NCBI RefSeq assembly: GCF_049897565.1
Contig: NZ_JAFCWM010000009.1
Location: 1-64,000 of the forward strand
From: JAFCUW01 sp049897565
Lineage (GTDB): Bacteria > Pseudomonadota > Gammaproteobacteria > Burkholderiales > Burkholderiaceae_D
Reading direction: 5' to 3'
DNA length: 64,000 nt
Shown: positions 45,261 through 55,025 of the stretch, in pieces
How the letters are laid out: each line of letters begins with the position of its first letter
How positions within the stretch are numbered: the stretch's first letter is position 1
Made by a program: the position numbers and the translations under genes
The notes under the pieces: generated by a model
Databases searched by the model: none
What the model was told of the DNA's origin: nothing
Seen by the model: the letters and a program-made list of their open reading frames with translations, nothing else

Positions 45261-46004
45261 TTACCTGAACTTAAGCTTGCCGACGAGGCGCATCTGCAAA
45301 GTCGTCTCGCCCGGCTCGAAAGTAGGCTCGGCCACTTCCGGCGCCGTCTTCGCCGCCATCATGCGCGCGCCGGTGACGCTGACAGCTTGCTCGGCGTAGC
45401 GGCCGGAGCCTTCGAAGTCGATGGTGTCGATGACGGCGTCGCCCGGCTTGCGGCCCATCGCCGCGGCGATCGAGGCGATGCGCTCGTTCAGGTTCAGATA
45501 AGTGGCGGCAATACGGCGCTCGTCGAGTTGCTTGAGCGTTGCAGGTGACAAGCCGAACCGCAGGTTGTTGAGCGACATGACGTTCTGGGCCGCGGCGGTG
45601 GTCTTCGCCAAGTTTGCCAGGTTGGTCGTTTTCACTTCCAGATACTGGCCGACGCGCCAGCCCACCGGCACCGGCCTCGACACGGCCGCGCCATCCAGCG
45701 GCCGCTGCTCGGGATAGATGGGATAGGTGTAATAGCCCTGCGTTTTCAGGCTCGCCTGCGGATCCTCCCGGCGGATGATCTCGGTGCCCTGCTTCATCTT
45801 CTGATTGACGCGCGACGCGGCGGCGGTCTTGTCCTTGTCCTGCTCCTCGACCGCAAACGCCGCCGTGGCCTGGTCGTTGGCGTGGGTCACTTCGCCAAAC
45901 GCCGGCACGACCACCAGTGCGCCAGCGGTCGAGCTCGTCGTTTGCGCGTTGGCGTGCGCGCACAGCACCAGCGCGGCGGCGATGAACAGTTTCGGCAGCG
46001 ACAT
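45261..46004 (-). CDS. SIMPL-domain (DUF541) periplasmic protein, copy 1
   Basis: The 247-residue protein has a signal peptide (LFIAAALVLCAHANAQ) and the SIMPL/DUF541 fold: VVPAFGEVTHANDQATAAF, SRVNQKMKQG, TQGYYTYPIYPEQRPL, GWRVGQYLEVKTTNL and the C-terminal EPTFEPGETTLQMRLVGKL. Related proteins (YggE type) lower oxidative stress by an unknown mechanism. It is the downstream member of a tandem pair. Confidence 0.85.
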   Translation of the reverse strand: MSLPKLFIAAALVLCAHANAQTTSSTAGALVVVPAFGEVTHANDQATAAFAVEEQDKDKTAAASRVNQKMKQGTEIIRREDPQASLKTQGYYTYPIYPEQRPLDGAAVSRPVPVGWRVGQYLEVKTTNLANLAKTTAAAQNVMSLNNLRFGLSPATLKQLDERRIAATYLNLNERIASIAAAMGRKPGDAVIDTIDFEGSGRYAEQAVSVTGARMMAAKTAPEVAEPTFEPGETTLQMRLVGKLKFR

Positions 46005-46082
46005 AACTTTCTCCTCAGATTGACTTAATGAAGAGACAAGATAACCCGAAAGGGAAAGTTAATGCGCCGCCAACACAGAAAA

Positions 46083-46811
46083 TTACTTGAACTTCACCTT
46101 GCCGACCAGACGCATTTGCAGCGTCGTCTCGCCCGGCTCGAAGGTCGGTTCGCTCACTTCGCCCGAGTCCTTTGCCATGCGCGACATTGCCATTGGCGCC
46201 CCGGCAGCTTCGCCCTGCGCCGCATAGTTGCCGGAGCCTTCGAAATCAACCGTGTCGAGCACGGCGTCGGCGGTGTTGCGCCCCATTGCCTTGGCGATCG
46301 ACGCGACTCGCTCGGTCAGGTTGCGGTAGGTCGCGCCGATGCGCTGGTCGTCCAGCTTCTTCAAGGTGGCAGGGGTCAGACCAAAATTGAGGTTGTTCAG
46401 TGCGAGCACTTTCTGGGCGGCGGCCGTTGTTTTCGCCAGGCTGGCCAGGCTGGTGGTTTTCATTTCGACGTAATTGCCGACACGCCATCCCGTCGCGACG
46501 GGTTTTGGCATGGTGCCGTTCGGCAGCGGGCGTTGCTCCGGGTAGATCGGATAGGTGTAGTAGCCCTGCGTCTTCAGAATCGCTTGCGGGTCTTCCTTGC
46601 GCAGGATGTCGAGGCCCTGCTTCATTTTCTGGTTCACGCGCGATGCGGCGGCCGCTTTGTCCTTGTCCTGTTCTTCGACGAGGAAGGTGGCGGTGGCCTG
46701 GTCGTTCGGATGCGTCACTTCGCCAAAAGCGGGGACGATGACGAGCGTCTGGGCGTGGACTTGCGATGCCAGGATGATCGTGGCGGCGATGAGGAGTTTC
46801 GGAAAAGACAT
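46083..46811 (-). CDS. SIMPL-domain (DUF541) periplasmic protein, copy 2
   Basis: A 242-residue paralogue of the next gene, with the same signal peptide type and near-identical blocks (SRVNQKMKQG, TQGYYTYPIYPEQRPL, EPTFEPGETTLQMRLVGK). The two genes lie 78 bases apart in the same direction, a tandem duplication. Central segments differ, so both have probably been kept for different use or dose. Confidence 0.85.
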   Translation of the reverse strand: MSFPKLLIAATIILASQVHAQTLVIVPAFGEVTHPNDQATATFLVEEQDKDKAAAASRVNQKMKQGLDILRKEDPQAILKTQGYYTYPIYPEQRPLPNGTMPKPVATGWRVGNYVEMKTTSLASLAKTTAAAQKVLALNNLNFGLTPATLKKLDDQRIGATYRNLTERVASIAKAMGRNTADAVLDTVDFEGSGNYAAQGEAAGAPMAMSRMAKDSGEVSEPTFEPGETTLQMRLVGKVKFK

Positions 46812-46930
46812 GTGACTCTTTCAGGTTGTTGTTCTTAGCCTGAAAGATAACCGGAAAACGGCGAGCGGCGGGCGTCGGACACCATTCGTTGCAATTGATT
46901 ACTGTTTACATACAAAGTACACGCAAAATG

Positions 46931-46965
46931 AAAAACCGCCAGTCCCGCCTACGCGGGAATGACGG
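46931..46965 (-). terminator. terminator of the ilvBHC operon
   Basis: Arms 46936-46948 and 46953-46965 (11 of 13 paired, core CCCGC/GCGGG) are followed on the minus strand by TTTTT (46931-46935). The arm sequence is of the widespread CGTCATTCCCGC-type dispersed repeat, here used as a terminator 22 bases past ilvC. Confidence 0.7.
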
Positions 46966-46986
46966 CCTTGAGAGTTGCGGTGCTGC

Positions 46987-48003
46987 TTAGTTTTTCGACT
47001 GGTCGACCAGCTTGTTCTTCGCGATCCACGGCATCATCGCGCGCAGTTTCTCGCCCACCACTTCGATCTGGTGCTCGGAATTGAGGCGGCGGCGCGAGAT
47101 CAGGGTCGGCGCGCCGGCCTTGTTCTCGAGGATGAAGCTCTTGGCGTACTCGCCGGTCTGGATGTCCTTCAGGCACTGGCGCATCGCATCCTTGGTGGCC
47201 GACGTGACGATCTTCGGACCGGTGACGTATTCGCCGTACTCGGCGTTGTTGGAGATCGAGTAGTTCATGTTGGCGATGCCGCCTTCATAGATCAGGTCGA
47301 CGATCAGCTTCAGTTCGTGCAGGCACTCGAAGTACGCCATCTCCGGCGCGTAGCCGGCTTCGGTCAAGGTCTCGAAGCCAGCCTTGATCAGCTCGACGGC
47401 GCCACCGCACAGCACTGCCTGCTCGCCGAACAGGTCGGTCTCGGTCTCTTCGCGGAAATTCGTTTCGATGATGCCGGCGCGGCCGCCGCCGTTGGCCATC
47501 GCGTACGACAAGGCGATGTCGCGCGCCGAGCCGGACTTGTCCTGGTAGACGGCGATCAGGTGCGGCACGCCGCCGCCCTGCGCATAGGTGCCGCGCACGG
47601 TGTGGCCCGGCGCCTTTGGCGCGATCATGATGACGTCGAGGTCGGCGCGCGGCACGACCTGGCCGTAGTGCACGTTGAAGCCGTGGGCGAAGGCCAGCAC
47701 GGCTCCCTGCTTGGCGTGCGGCGCGACGTTTTCGTTGTAGACCTGGGCGATGTTCTCGTCAGGCAGCAAGATCATGATGATGTCGGCGGCCTTGATGGCG
47801 TCGTTGACTTCAGCTACTTTCAGGCCGGCCTGTTCGACCTTGTTCCACGAAGCGCCGCCCTTGCGCAGGCCAACGGTGACGTTGACGCCCGAATCGTTCA
47901 GGTTCTGTGCGTGGGCGTGGCCCTGCGAGCCGTAGCCGATGATGGCAACGTTCTTGCCTTTGACGAGGGAGAGGTCGCAATCTTTGTCGTAAAAAACGTT
48001 CAT
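46987..48003 (-). CDS. ilvC: ketol-acid reductoisomerase
   Basis: IlvC converts acetolactate to dihydroxyisovalerate with NADPH. The 338-residue class I enzyme has the Rossmann motif VAIIGYGSQGHAHAQNL, the HGFNVHYG active-site loop and ETETDLFGEQAVLCGG with metal-binding acids. It is third in the ilvB-ilvH-ilvC operon. Confidence 0.98.
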   Translation of the reverse strand: MNVFYDKDCDLSLVKGKNVAIIGYGSQGHAHAQNLNDSGVNVTVGLRKGGASWNKVEQAGLKVAEVNDAIKAADIIMILLPDENIAQVYNENVAPHAKQGAVLAFAHGFNVHYGQVVPRADLDVIMIAPKAPGHTVRGTYAQGGGVPHLIAVYQDKSGSARDIALSYAMANGGGRAGIIETNFREETETDLFGEQAVLCGGAVELIKAGFETLTEAGYAPEMAYFECLHELKLIVDLIYEGGIANMNYSISNNAEYGEYVTGPKIVTSATKDAMRQCLKDIQTGEYAKSFILENKAGAPTLISRRRLNSEHQIEVVGEKLRAMMPWIAKNKLVDQSKN

Positions 48004-48041
48004 GATATTTTTTCCTGTAATTTTAAGTTGTGGGGAAATGC

Positions 48042-48533
48042 TCAGACTTTGAGGATGCGTTCGCCGCGGCCGATGCCCGAGCCGCCGGTACGGACCGTTT
48101 CGAGGATCGACGCGCGGTCGATCGAATCGATGAACGCGTCGAGCTTGCTCTTGGCGCCGGTCAGTTCGATCGTGTAGGTCTTCTCGGTGACGTCGATGAC
48201 GCGGCCGCGGAAGATGTCGGCGGTGCGCTTCATCTCTTCGCGCTCCTTGCCGACCGCGCGCACCTTGATGAGCATCAGCTCACGCTCGATGTGCGAGCCT
48301 TCCGTCAGATCGACCACCTTGACCACCTCGATCAGGCGGTTCAGGTGCTTGGTGATCTGCTCGATGATGTCGTCCGAGCCGCTGGTGACGATCGTCATGC
48401 GCGACAAGGTGGCGTCTTCGGTCGGCGCCACGGTCAGGGTCTCGATGTTGTAGCCGCGGGCCGAGAACAGGCCGACCACGCGCGACAGCGCGCCGGCTTC
48501 GTTTTCCAGCAGGACAGAGATAATATGGCGCAT
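48042..48533 (-). CDS. ilvH: acetolactate synthase small (regulatory) subunit
   Basis: ATG 48533 (MRHIISVLLENEAGAL) gives 163 residues, starting with an ACT domain that binds valine for feedback control. A second ACT-like domain (HIERELMLIKVRAVGKEREE) follows. It starts one base after the ilvB stop codon, indicating coupled translation. Confidence 0.97.
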   Translation of the reverse strand: MRHIISVLLENEAGALSRVVGLFSARGYNIETLTVAPTEDATLSRMTIVTSGSDDIIEQITKHLNRLIEVVKVVDLTEGSHIERELMLIKVRAVGKEREEMKRTADIFRGRVIDVTEKTYTIELTGAKSKLDAFIDSIDRASILETVRTGGSGIGRGERILKV

Positions 48534-48534
48534 G

Positions 48535-50262
48535 TCAGAGGTCCTCCGAGCCAAGCAGCATTTCGGACAGGCCCTTGCCGGCTTTCACCATCGGCCACAC
48601 GTTTTCCGACTGGTCGGTAATGAAATTCATGAACACCAGCCGGTCCTTCATGCTGAACGCTTCTTTCAAGGCGCCGTCGACGTCACCCGGCTTTTCGATC
48701 TTCATGGCGACGTGGCCGAATGATTCAGCCAGCATCGAGAAGTCCGGCAGCGAATCCATGTACGACTCCGAATAGCGCCCGCCGTAGTCGATCTGCTGCC
48801 ACTGGCGCACCATGCCGAGGGCACGATTGTTGAGCAGGATGATCTTTGGCGTCAGGTGGTATTGTTTGCAGGTAGCCAGTTCCTGGATGTTCATCTGGAT
48901 CGAGCCTTCGCCGGTGATGCAGGCAATGGTCGCGCCGGGGTTGGCCATCTGCACACCCATCGCGTACGGCAGTCCGACGCCCATCGTGCCGAGGCCGCCG
49001 GAATTGATCCAGCGGCGCGGCTTGTCGAACGGATAGTACTGGGCCGCCCACATCTGGTGCTGGCCGACGTCCGACGTGATGAAGGCGTCGCCGCCGGTCA
49101 CTTCCCACACTTTTTGCACGACCGACTGCGGCTTGATGATGGTGTCCGAATCCTGGAACTTCAGGCAGTCGCGGCCGCGCCATTCGCCGATCTGCTTCCA
49201 CCAGTCCTTCAGCGGCGCCGCATTGACCTTGGCGTCGGCGGCGTCGAGCTGCGACAGCAACTCGACCAGCACATCCTTGACGTTGCCGACGATCGGAATG
49301 TCGACCTTGACGCGCTTCGAAATGGACGACGGGTCGATGTCGATGTGAATGATCTTGCGCGGATGCGAGGCGAAGTGCTTCGGGTTGCCGATCACGCGGT
49401 CGTCGAAACGGGCGCCGATGGCGATCAGGACATCGCAGTGCTGCATCGCCATGTTCGCTTCGTAGGTGCCGTGCATGCCGGGCATGCCGACCCACTTGTC
49501 GGACGACGAGCGGTAGCCGCCCAGGCCCATCAGCGTGTTGGTGCACGGGAAGCCGAGACGGTCGACCAGCTTGTTCAGCTCGGGCGCGGCGTTGGCCAGG
49601 ATCACCCCGCCGCCGGCGTAGATCATCGGCCGTTCGGCCTGCAGCAGCAGTTGCACCGCCTTGCGGATCTGGCCCGAGTGGCCCTTGTCGACCGGCTTGT
49701 ACGAGCGCATTTCGATTTCCTTCGGATAATCGAAATGGCAGGTGTGCATGCTGATGTCTTTGGGGATATCGACCAGCACCGGACCGGGACGGCCGGTGCG
49801 GGCGATAAAGAATGCTTTCTTGATCGTTGCCGCCAGGTCGCGCACGTCCTTGACGAGGAAGTTGTGCTTGACGACGGGGCGGGTGATGCCGACCGTGTCG
49901 CACTCCTGGAACGCGTCCTGGCCGATCGCGTGGCTCGGCACCTGGCCGGAGATGACGACCATCGGCACCGAATCCATGTAGGCGGTCGACAAGCCGGTGA
50001 CGGCATTGGTCACGCCCGGACCGGACGTGACGAGGGCGACCCCGACCGTATTCGAACTGCGCGAATAGGCGTCGGCGGCGTGGATGGCGGCCTGTTCATG
50101 GCGCACCAGTATGTGCTGGAATTTGTCTTGCTTGAAGATGGCGTCGTAGATATACAGCACCGCGCCGCCGGGATAACCAAAGACGTGCCTGACGCCCTCT
50201 TCGGCCAGACAGCGGACGACAATCTCAGCGCCCGTGATGGGAGCTGTCGTTTCGTTGTTCAT
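48535..50262 (-). CDS. ilvB: acetolactate synthase large subunit
   Basis: The 575-residue thiamine-diphosphate enzyme condenses two pyruvates. The catalytic Glu region VFGYPGGAVLYIYDAI lies near the start, the FAD/regulatory part is in the middle, and the ThDP-Mg motif is TGEGSIQMNIQELAT followed by LLNNRALGM. It heads the ilv operon. The long upstream gap suggests a leader of unknown function. Confidence 0.98.
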   Translation of the reverse strand: MNNETTAPITGAEIVVRCLAEEGVRHVFGYPGGAVLYIYDAIFKQDKFQHILVRHEQAAIHAADAYSRSSNTVGVALVTSGPGVTNAVTGLSTAYMDSVPMVVISGQVPSHAIGQDAFQECDTVGITRPVVKHNFLVKDVRDLAATIKKAFFIARTGRPGPVLVDIPKDISMHTCHFDYPKEIEMRSYKPVDKGHSGQIRKAVQLLLQAERPMIYAGGGVILANAAPELNKLVDRLGFPCTNTLMGLGGYRSSSDKWVGMPGMHGTYEANMAMQHCDVLIAIGARFDDRVIGNPKHFASHPRKIIHIDIDPSSISKRVKVDIPIVGNVKDVLVELLSQLDAADAKVNAAPLKDWWKQIGEWRGRDCLKFQDSDTIIKPQSVVQKVWEVTGGDAFITSDVGQHQMWAAQYYPFDKPRRWINSGGLGTMGVGLPYAMGVQMANPGATIACITGEGSIQMNIQELATCKQYHLTPKIILLNNRALGMVRQWQQIDYGGRYSESYMDSLPDFSMLAESFGHVAMKIEKPGDVDGALKEAFSMKDRLVFMNFITDQSENVWPMVKAGKGLSEMLLGSEDL

Positions 50263-50734
50263 GATACATTCCTTTCAAGACCCATTGGGAGGTGATCGGA
50301 TGCTCTTTCCTAACGAGATACACGTGGCGCGACAGTGCTCAGGCTTCCCTTCTTTCTGCGGTCACGGCGATTTTTCACGTACCCATAGATACGTTACGAA
50401 CCGGCGCTAAGCGCAACTCGTTTGGCGTGAGTTTCTGCAGCGGTTACGCGAACCTCTCGTACTTGTGGCACGGGTTAGAGCAAACTGCCTACATATGAAA
50501 GCGCGTCATGTCGATGGTGGCCTTGTGTGCCGGTCACGACCTGACCATACAGCTTCGGGGTTGCAAAGCGTGGCTTACCTTACTGCGTTGCACCATTTTG
50601 GTCAAGGTAAAAGATGGCGGCGTGATCCGCGGCGGTGCATTTTGCGTAAAAACCGAGCAAAATGGCCCGTTTTTTGCTAGGATGCGTCAGTTTTGCAGTT
50701 CAGCACTATTGGCGTAATGACGTCACCCCTTCAG
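50263..50734. other. 472-base gap between ilvB and the sigma factor operon
   Basis: No convincing gene is present; short open frames here lack ribosome sites and family likeness. The stretch is visibly less GC-rich than its neighbours. It must contain divergent promoters for ilvB (minus) and the sigma factor operon (plus). A possible ilvB -10 (TATCTA, 50386-50391) has no good -35. I see no leader peptide rich in Ile, Val or Leu codons. Confidence 0.5.
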
Positions 50735-50768
50735 ACATCGGGGTCAGACCTAGGTCTGACCCCGATGT
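50735..50768. repeat. perfect 34-base palindrome at the sigma factor start (GGTCTGACC type, copy 2)
   Basis: Positions 50735-50751 and 50752-50768 are exact inverted copies without a loop. The inner arms GGGTCAGACC and GGTCTGACCC are the same as at 95-116. It ends 17 bases before the sigma factor ATG (50786). As RNA it would form a strong hairpin over the leader; as DNA it is a fully symmetric binding site. Confidence 0.8.
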
Positions 50769-50785
50769 TGCAACTCCTTCCGCGC

Positions 50786-51355
50786 ATGGCCACAGACAAA
50801 GAATTATCCGATTTCCTCGAGCATGTCGAGCGGCGCGCCTTCAAGCAGGCGGTCTACGCCGTGCGCAAGGACGAGGCCGCTCTTGATATCGTGCAGGACG
50901 CGATGATCAAGCTTGCCGAAAAATACGGTGACAAGCCGGCTGCCGAACTGCCGATGTTGTTTCAGCGCATCCTCCAGAACACCATCCTTGATTACTTCCG
51001 CCGCGAAAAAGTGCGAAATACGTGGGTCAGCCTGTTCTCTTCGATGGGCAAACGCGATGGCGGCGACGACGACTTTGATATACTCGATTCGTACGAAGCG
51101 GAAGAAGGTTCTGCCCGCGCTGAGTCGAGTGCCGACCAGGTCGAGCGGATGCAGACCCTGGCGGTGATCGAAGCGGAGGTACAAAAACTGCCTTCGCGTC
51201 AACGGGAAGCGTTCCTGATGCGTTATTGGCAGGACATGGACGTGGCTGAAACAGCGGAAGCAATGGGGTGTTCAGAAGGTAGCGTCAAGACACACTGTTC
51301 ACGGGCGACCCATACCCTCGCCGAAGCGCTGAAAGCCAAGGGATTAAAATTATGA
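50786..51355 (+). CDS. ECF-type RNA polymerase sigma factor
   Basis: From ATG 50786 (MATDKELSDFLEHVERR) the 189-residue protein has region 2 (ALDIVQDAMIKLAEKYG, ILDYFRREKVRNTW) and region 4 (LPSRQREAFLMRYWQDMDVA, MGCSEGSVKTHCSRATHTLA), the sigma-70 group 4 pattern. Starts further upstream at 50717 or 50765 would translate through the palindrome and lack support. The downstream gene overlaps by ATGA. DUF3619 may act in the place of an anti-sigma factor. Confidence 0.85.
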   Translation: MATDKELSDFLEHVERRAFKQAVYAVRKDEAALDIVQDAMIKLAEKYGDKPAAELPMLFQRILQNTILDYFRREKVRNTWVSLFSSMGKRDGGDDDFDILDSYEAEEGSARAESSADQVERMQTLAVIEAEVQKLPSRQREAFLMRYWQDMDVAETAEAMGCSEGSVKTHCSRATHTLAEALKAKGLKL

Positions 51356-51744
51356 ATACCGAAGACATCAACCTGGCGTACAAAGTGCGGCACGCGCTCA
51401 ACGCGAACCTCGACAATTTGCCGGCTTCCACCGCCGAACGGCTCGCTTCGGCGCGCAAGATGGCCGTTTCGCGCAAAAAAGCGCACGCCCCCGTCCAGGT
51501 CGCACAGCGCGCCCTTGCCGGCAACTTCGGCAGCTTTTTTACATTCTCCTCACTCGGTCGCGCCGGCGCGATCATCCCGCTGCTGGCCCTCGTTGCCGGC
51601 CTTGCCGGCGTGTACCAGTACGAGCAGCAGCAGCGCATCGCCGAACTCGCCGAGCTCGACGCGGCGGTACTGTCCGACGAACTCCCCCTGACCGCCTACC
51701 TCGATCATGGTTTTAACGCCTATCTGGCGCAGCGCGGTCAATAA
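51352..51744 (+). CDS. DUF3619 family membrane protein
   Basis: The 130-residue product begins MNTEDINLAYKVRHALNANLD (soluble, about 75 residues), has one membrane helix (AGAIIPLLALVAGLAGVYQY) and a short acidic periplasmic end (LDAAVLSDELPLTAYLDHGF). Its ATG overlaps the sigma factor stop by 4 bases. A cytoplasmic N-terminal region plus one helix is the build of anti-sigma factors, but no zinc-binding anti-sigma motif is present, so that role is inference. Confidence 0.78.
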   Translation: MNTEDINLAYKVRHALNANLDNLPASTAERLASARKMAVSRKKAHAPVQVAQRALAGNFGSFFTFSSLGRAGAIIPLLALVAGLAGVYQYEQQQRIAELAELDAAVLSDELPLTAYLDHGFNAYLAQRGQ

Positions 51745-51745
51745 G

Positions 51746-52465
51746 GTGACTGCCGCGCATTTGTCTTTCTTCTTCAAGGCGGCCGTAACGGCGCTGGCAT
51801 TGTCTGGCCTGGCCGGCGCCGCCGTCGCGCAGGCGCCCACTTCACCAGCGCCGGCCGCAGTCAGGCCGCCGGTCCAGAAGGCCCCTGAAAAGCCGTTGTG
51901 GAATACGCTGACACGCCCGCAGCAGATCGCGCTCGAGCCGCTGGCCGGCGAGTGGGACCGCATGGAAGGCGTGCGCAAGCAGAAATGGCTTGAGATCGCC
52001 AACCGCTATTCGTCGATGAAGCCCGACGAGCAGGTGCGGGTGCACGAACGCATGCGCGACTGGCTTAAAATGACGCCGGACGAGCGCCGCCTGGTGCGCG
52101 AGAATTACACGCGCACCAAGAAAATCGACCCAGGCCAGAAATCCGAGGAGTGGGAAAAGTACCAGCAGTTGCCGGAAGAGCAAAAGAAGAAGCTTGCCGC
52201 CGATGCCGCCATCGCACGCGGCAAGAAGCAGGTCGCCAACCTGCCGTCGGCGGCGCAATCGAGCGGCAAGACGGTGGAGCCGCTCAAGCGCACGCCGCCG
52301 CCGGTGGCAACCTGCCCGGCCGGCACAGTGAAAAATACCGCGGCGCCGACGCCGGCCTGCGTTGCGGCGCCTGCCGCCGCGCCCGCAGCGGTCGCTCCCG
52401 TTGTTCCTACGACAGTCACCCCCACACCGGTCGCCCCGGCAGCTCCCGTCCCAAATGCAAAATAG
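51746..52465 (+). CDS. DUF3106 family secreted protein
   Basis: GTG 51746, one base after the DUF3619 stop, gives a clean signal peptide (TAAHLSFFFKAAVTALAL through AVAQA); ATG 51707 would put 13 extra residues in front. The mature part has an acid/base-rich helical region (LTRPQQIALEPLAGEWDRME, RMRDWLKMTPDERRLVRENY) typical of DUF3106, then a Pro/Ala/Val-rich tail. It may sense or bind envelope components. Third gene of the sigma factor operon. Confidence 0.78.
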   Translation: MTAAHLSFFFKAAVTALALSGLAGAAVAQAPTSPAPAAVRPPVQKAPEKPLWNTLTRPQQIALEPLAGEWDRMEGVRKQKWLEIANRYSSMKPDEQVRVHERMRDWLKMTPDERRLVRENYTRTKKIDPGQKSEEWEKYQQLPEEQKKKLAADAAIARGKKQVANLPSAAQSSGKTVEPLKRTPPPVATCPAGTVKNTAAPTPACVAAPAAAPAAVAPVVPTTVTPTPVAPAAPVPNAK

Positions 52466-52985
52466 TAAGTCTGTGATTGCAACGCCGACCGTCAAACGTC
52501 GCCTGATCAGTATGGTGTATGAAGCCTTCCTGTTTATCGCGGTCGAGGCGCTGGCGATGTTTATCTACCTGTTTATCACCCAGAAATTTCATTCATCGCT
52601 GATTGAACATGGCCGCAATGCCGTGTTCTTTCTCGTTGGCGCCTTGTACTTCATCCATGCGTGGAGCGGCAGCGGACATACGCTGGCGATGAAGACGTGG
52701 CGTATCAAGGTCGTCAAACTCGGTTACAAGACGGTGCCGTACCGCGCGTCCGCCGTGCGCTACCTGATGGCGTGGTTCTGGTTTCTGCCGGCGATCGTGG
52801 CGTGTTACGCGTTTGGGTGGAAGAGCGCCGGCCAGGTCAGCGCAGCAGTGGCGGTCGGGATCGTGGCATGGGCGGCGACCGCGCTGTTGAACAAGGATCG
52901 GCAGTTCCTGCATGACCGGGTTGCCGGTACGCGGTTGATATCGTTGCCGAAGCCGGAGAAGAAGGTTAAAGCGGCGAAGGTTTAA
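52455..52985 (+). CDS. RDD family membrane protein
   Basis: ATG 52455 lies inside the end of the DUF3106 gene (11-base overlap). The 176-residue protein has the RDD pattern, VKRRLISMVYEAFLFIAVEA at the start with the Arg and acidic residue of helix 1, about four helices, and QFLHDRVAGTRLI near the end. Some RDD proteins move ions; the role here is unknown. Last gene of the operon. Confidence 0.82.
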   Translation: MQNSKSVIATPTVKRRLISMVYEAFLFIAVEALAMFIYLFITQKFHSSLIEHGRNAVFFLVGALYFIHAWSGSGHTLAMKTWRIKVVKLGYKTVPYRASAVRYLMAWFWFLPAIVACYAFGWKSAGQVSAAVAVGIVAWAATALLNKDRQFLHDRVAGTRLISLPKPEKKVKAAKV

Positions 52986-53021
52986 GTCGTCACTGCTCAC
53001 GCATGCTTGCAAAGATACGCG

Positions 53022-53273
53022 ATGATCGAATGTAACCGCACGATGGAACAGGCGAAGCGCGACTTCGCCGCCGGCCGGCTGACCGGCGCCATGCTGATCC
53101 GCGTGCCGATGACCACGTCCGACTGGACCATCCGCCTTTCCGGCGCCAAGGGCGACGCCGGCATGCTGCTCGATGTGCAAACCCTCGAACCCTACTGCTT
53201 CGCCAGTCTCGACAAAGCCGTCAAGGCGCTCGACCAGATCGGCTTCTCGTTCTCGCAGCTGAAGGTAGTTTAA
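53022..53273 (+). CDS. hypothetical protein, 83 residues
   Basis: From ATG 53022 the product reads MIECNRTMEQAKRDFAAGRL through DWTIRLSGAKGDAGMLLDVQ to FSFSQLKVV, a compact alpha/beta sequence with normal codon use. No family recognised. It follows the RDD gene by 36 bases and converges on the pseudouridine synthase homologue, overlapping its end by 4 bases. Confidence 0.6.
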   Translation: MIECNRTMEQAKRDFAAGRLTGAMLIRVPMTTSDWTIRLSGAKGDAGMLLDVQTLEPYCFASLDKAVKALDQIGFSFSQLKVV

Positions 53274-53993
53274 AAGCGCTCGTACTCGTGTAGGTAGCGC
53301 CACTGCCCTACCGGCAGGCTGGCCATCGGCACGCGGCCAACGCGAATGCGCTTGGTCGACACCGGCGTCAATCCGACCATCCGCAGCATGTGCACGAGCT
53401 GCCCCGGCTTGGGTCCCTTGACCGCAAAGCGCAGGCGCGTTTCGTTCTGCCAGCTGACCTTCATCGGCGCGATCTCCTTGCCGTTGAACGGCAGGCCGTG
53501 ATTGAGCAGCGCCAGCCCGCCTTCGCGGATCGTCCCTGCCACTTCGATGATGAACTCCTGCTCGACCCGCTGGCCTTCGTCGACCAGCTTGCGCGCGACG
53601 CGGAAGTCCTGCGTGTAGACCACCAGCCCGCTCGCCTTTGTCTCCAGCGGCGAAGCCAGCGTCAGGTTCGACAGGTGGCGCTTGAGGAAGCGCTGGTTGC
53701 CGTGATCGGGCAGCACCAGCGTCTGCTGCGTCAGACAACTGGTGGCAGCCTCGCCGTCGTTGTCGAAGCCGGCACTAAAGAGCGCCGGCTTGTGCAGCAG
53801 GATCGTCACCGGCGCCAGGTCGACCAGCGCGGCATCGGGATGCAGCGTCACTTCCTGATCGTCGGCCACGCGCGCGCCGGCTTCCTCGACGACCGCGCCG
53901 TCCACGCTGACCCAGCCGCCGGCGATGTACTTGTCGGCTTCGGCGCGCGAGCATGGCATCATTTCGGCCACGCGCTTGGCGAGCCGGATGGTG

Positions 53994-54004
<11 letters not shown>
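53270..54004 (-). CDS. RsuA/RluB/F-family pseudouridine synthase homologue lacking the catalytic Asp
   Basis: ATG 54004 overlaps the threonine aldolase end by 11 bases. The 244-residue protein has an N-terminal S4 RNA-binding domain (RLAKRVAEMMPCSRAEADKY, GGWVSVDG) and the synthase fold (ILLHKPALFSAG, ASGLVVYTQD, KPGQLVHMLRMVGLTPVSTK). Where the family has RLD with the catalytic aspartate, this protein has PLE (Glu121). The enzyme may be inactive, altered or a pure RNA-binding protein. The rest of the fold is intact. Confidence 0.8.
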
Positions 54005-55022
<1,018 letters not shown>

Positions 55023-55025
55023 GAT

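Noticed and set aside
46931..46965. CRISPR-like or mobile repeat at the GCGGGAATGACGG hairpin
   Set aside because: Only one hairpin here, with a T-run directly after ilvC; best explained as the operon terminator built from a common dispersed repeat.
50292..50498. 68-codon frame between ilvB and the sigma factor gene
   Set aside because: No ribosome site, no family likeness and no branched-chain leader peptide character; treated as leader/intergenic DNA.
50717..50785. Upstream start of the sigma factor that would translate the palindrome
   Set aside because: Sigma homology begins near ATG 50786; the extension only encodes the repeat and has no ribosome site.
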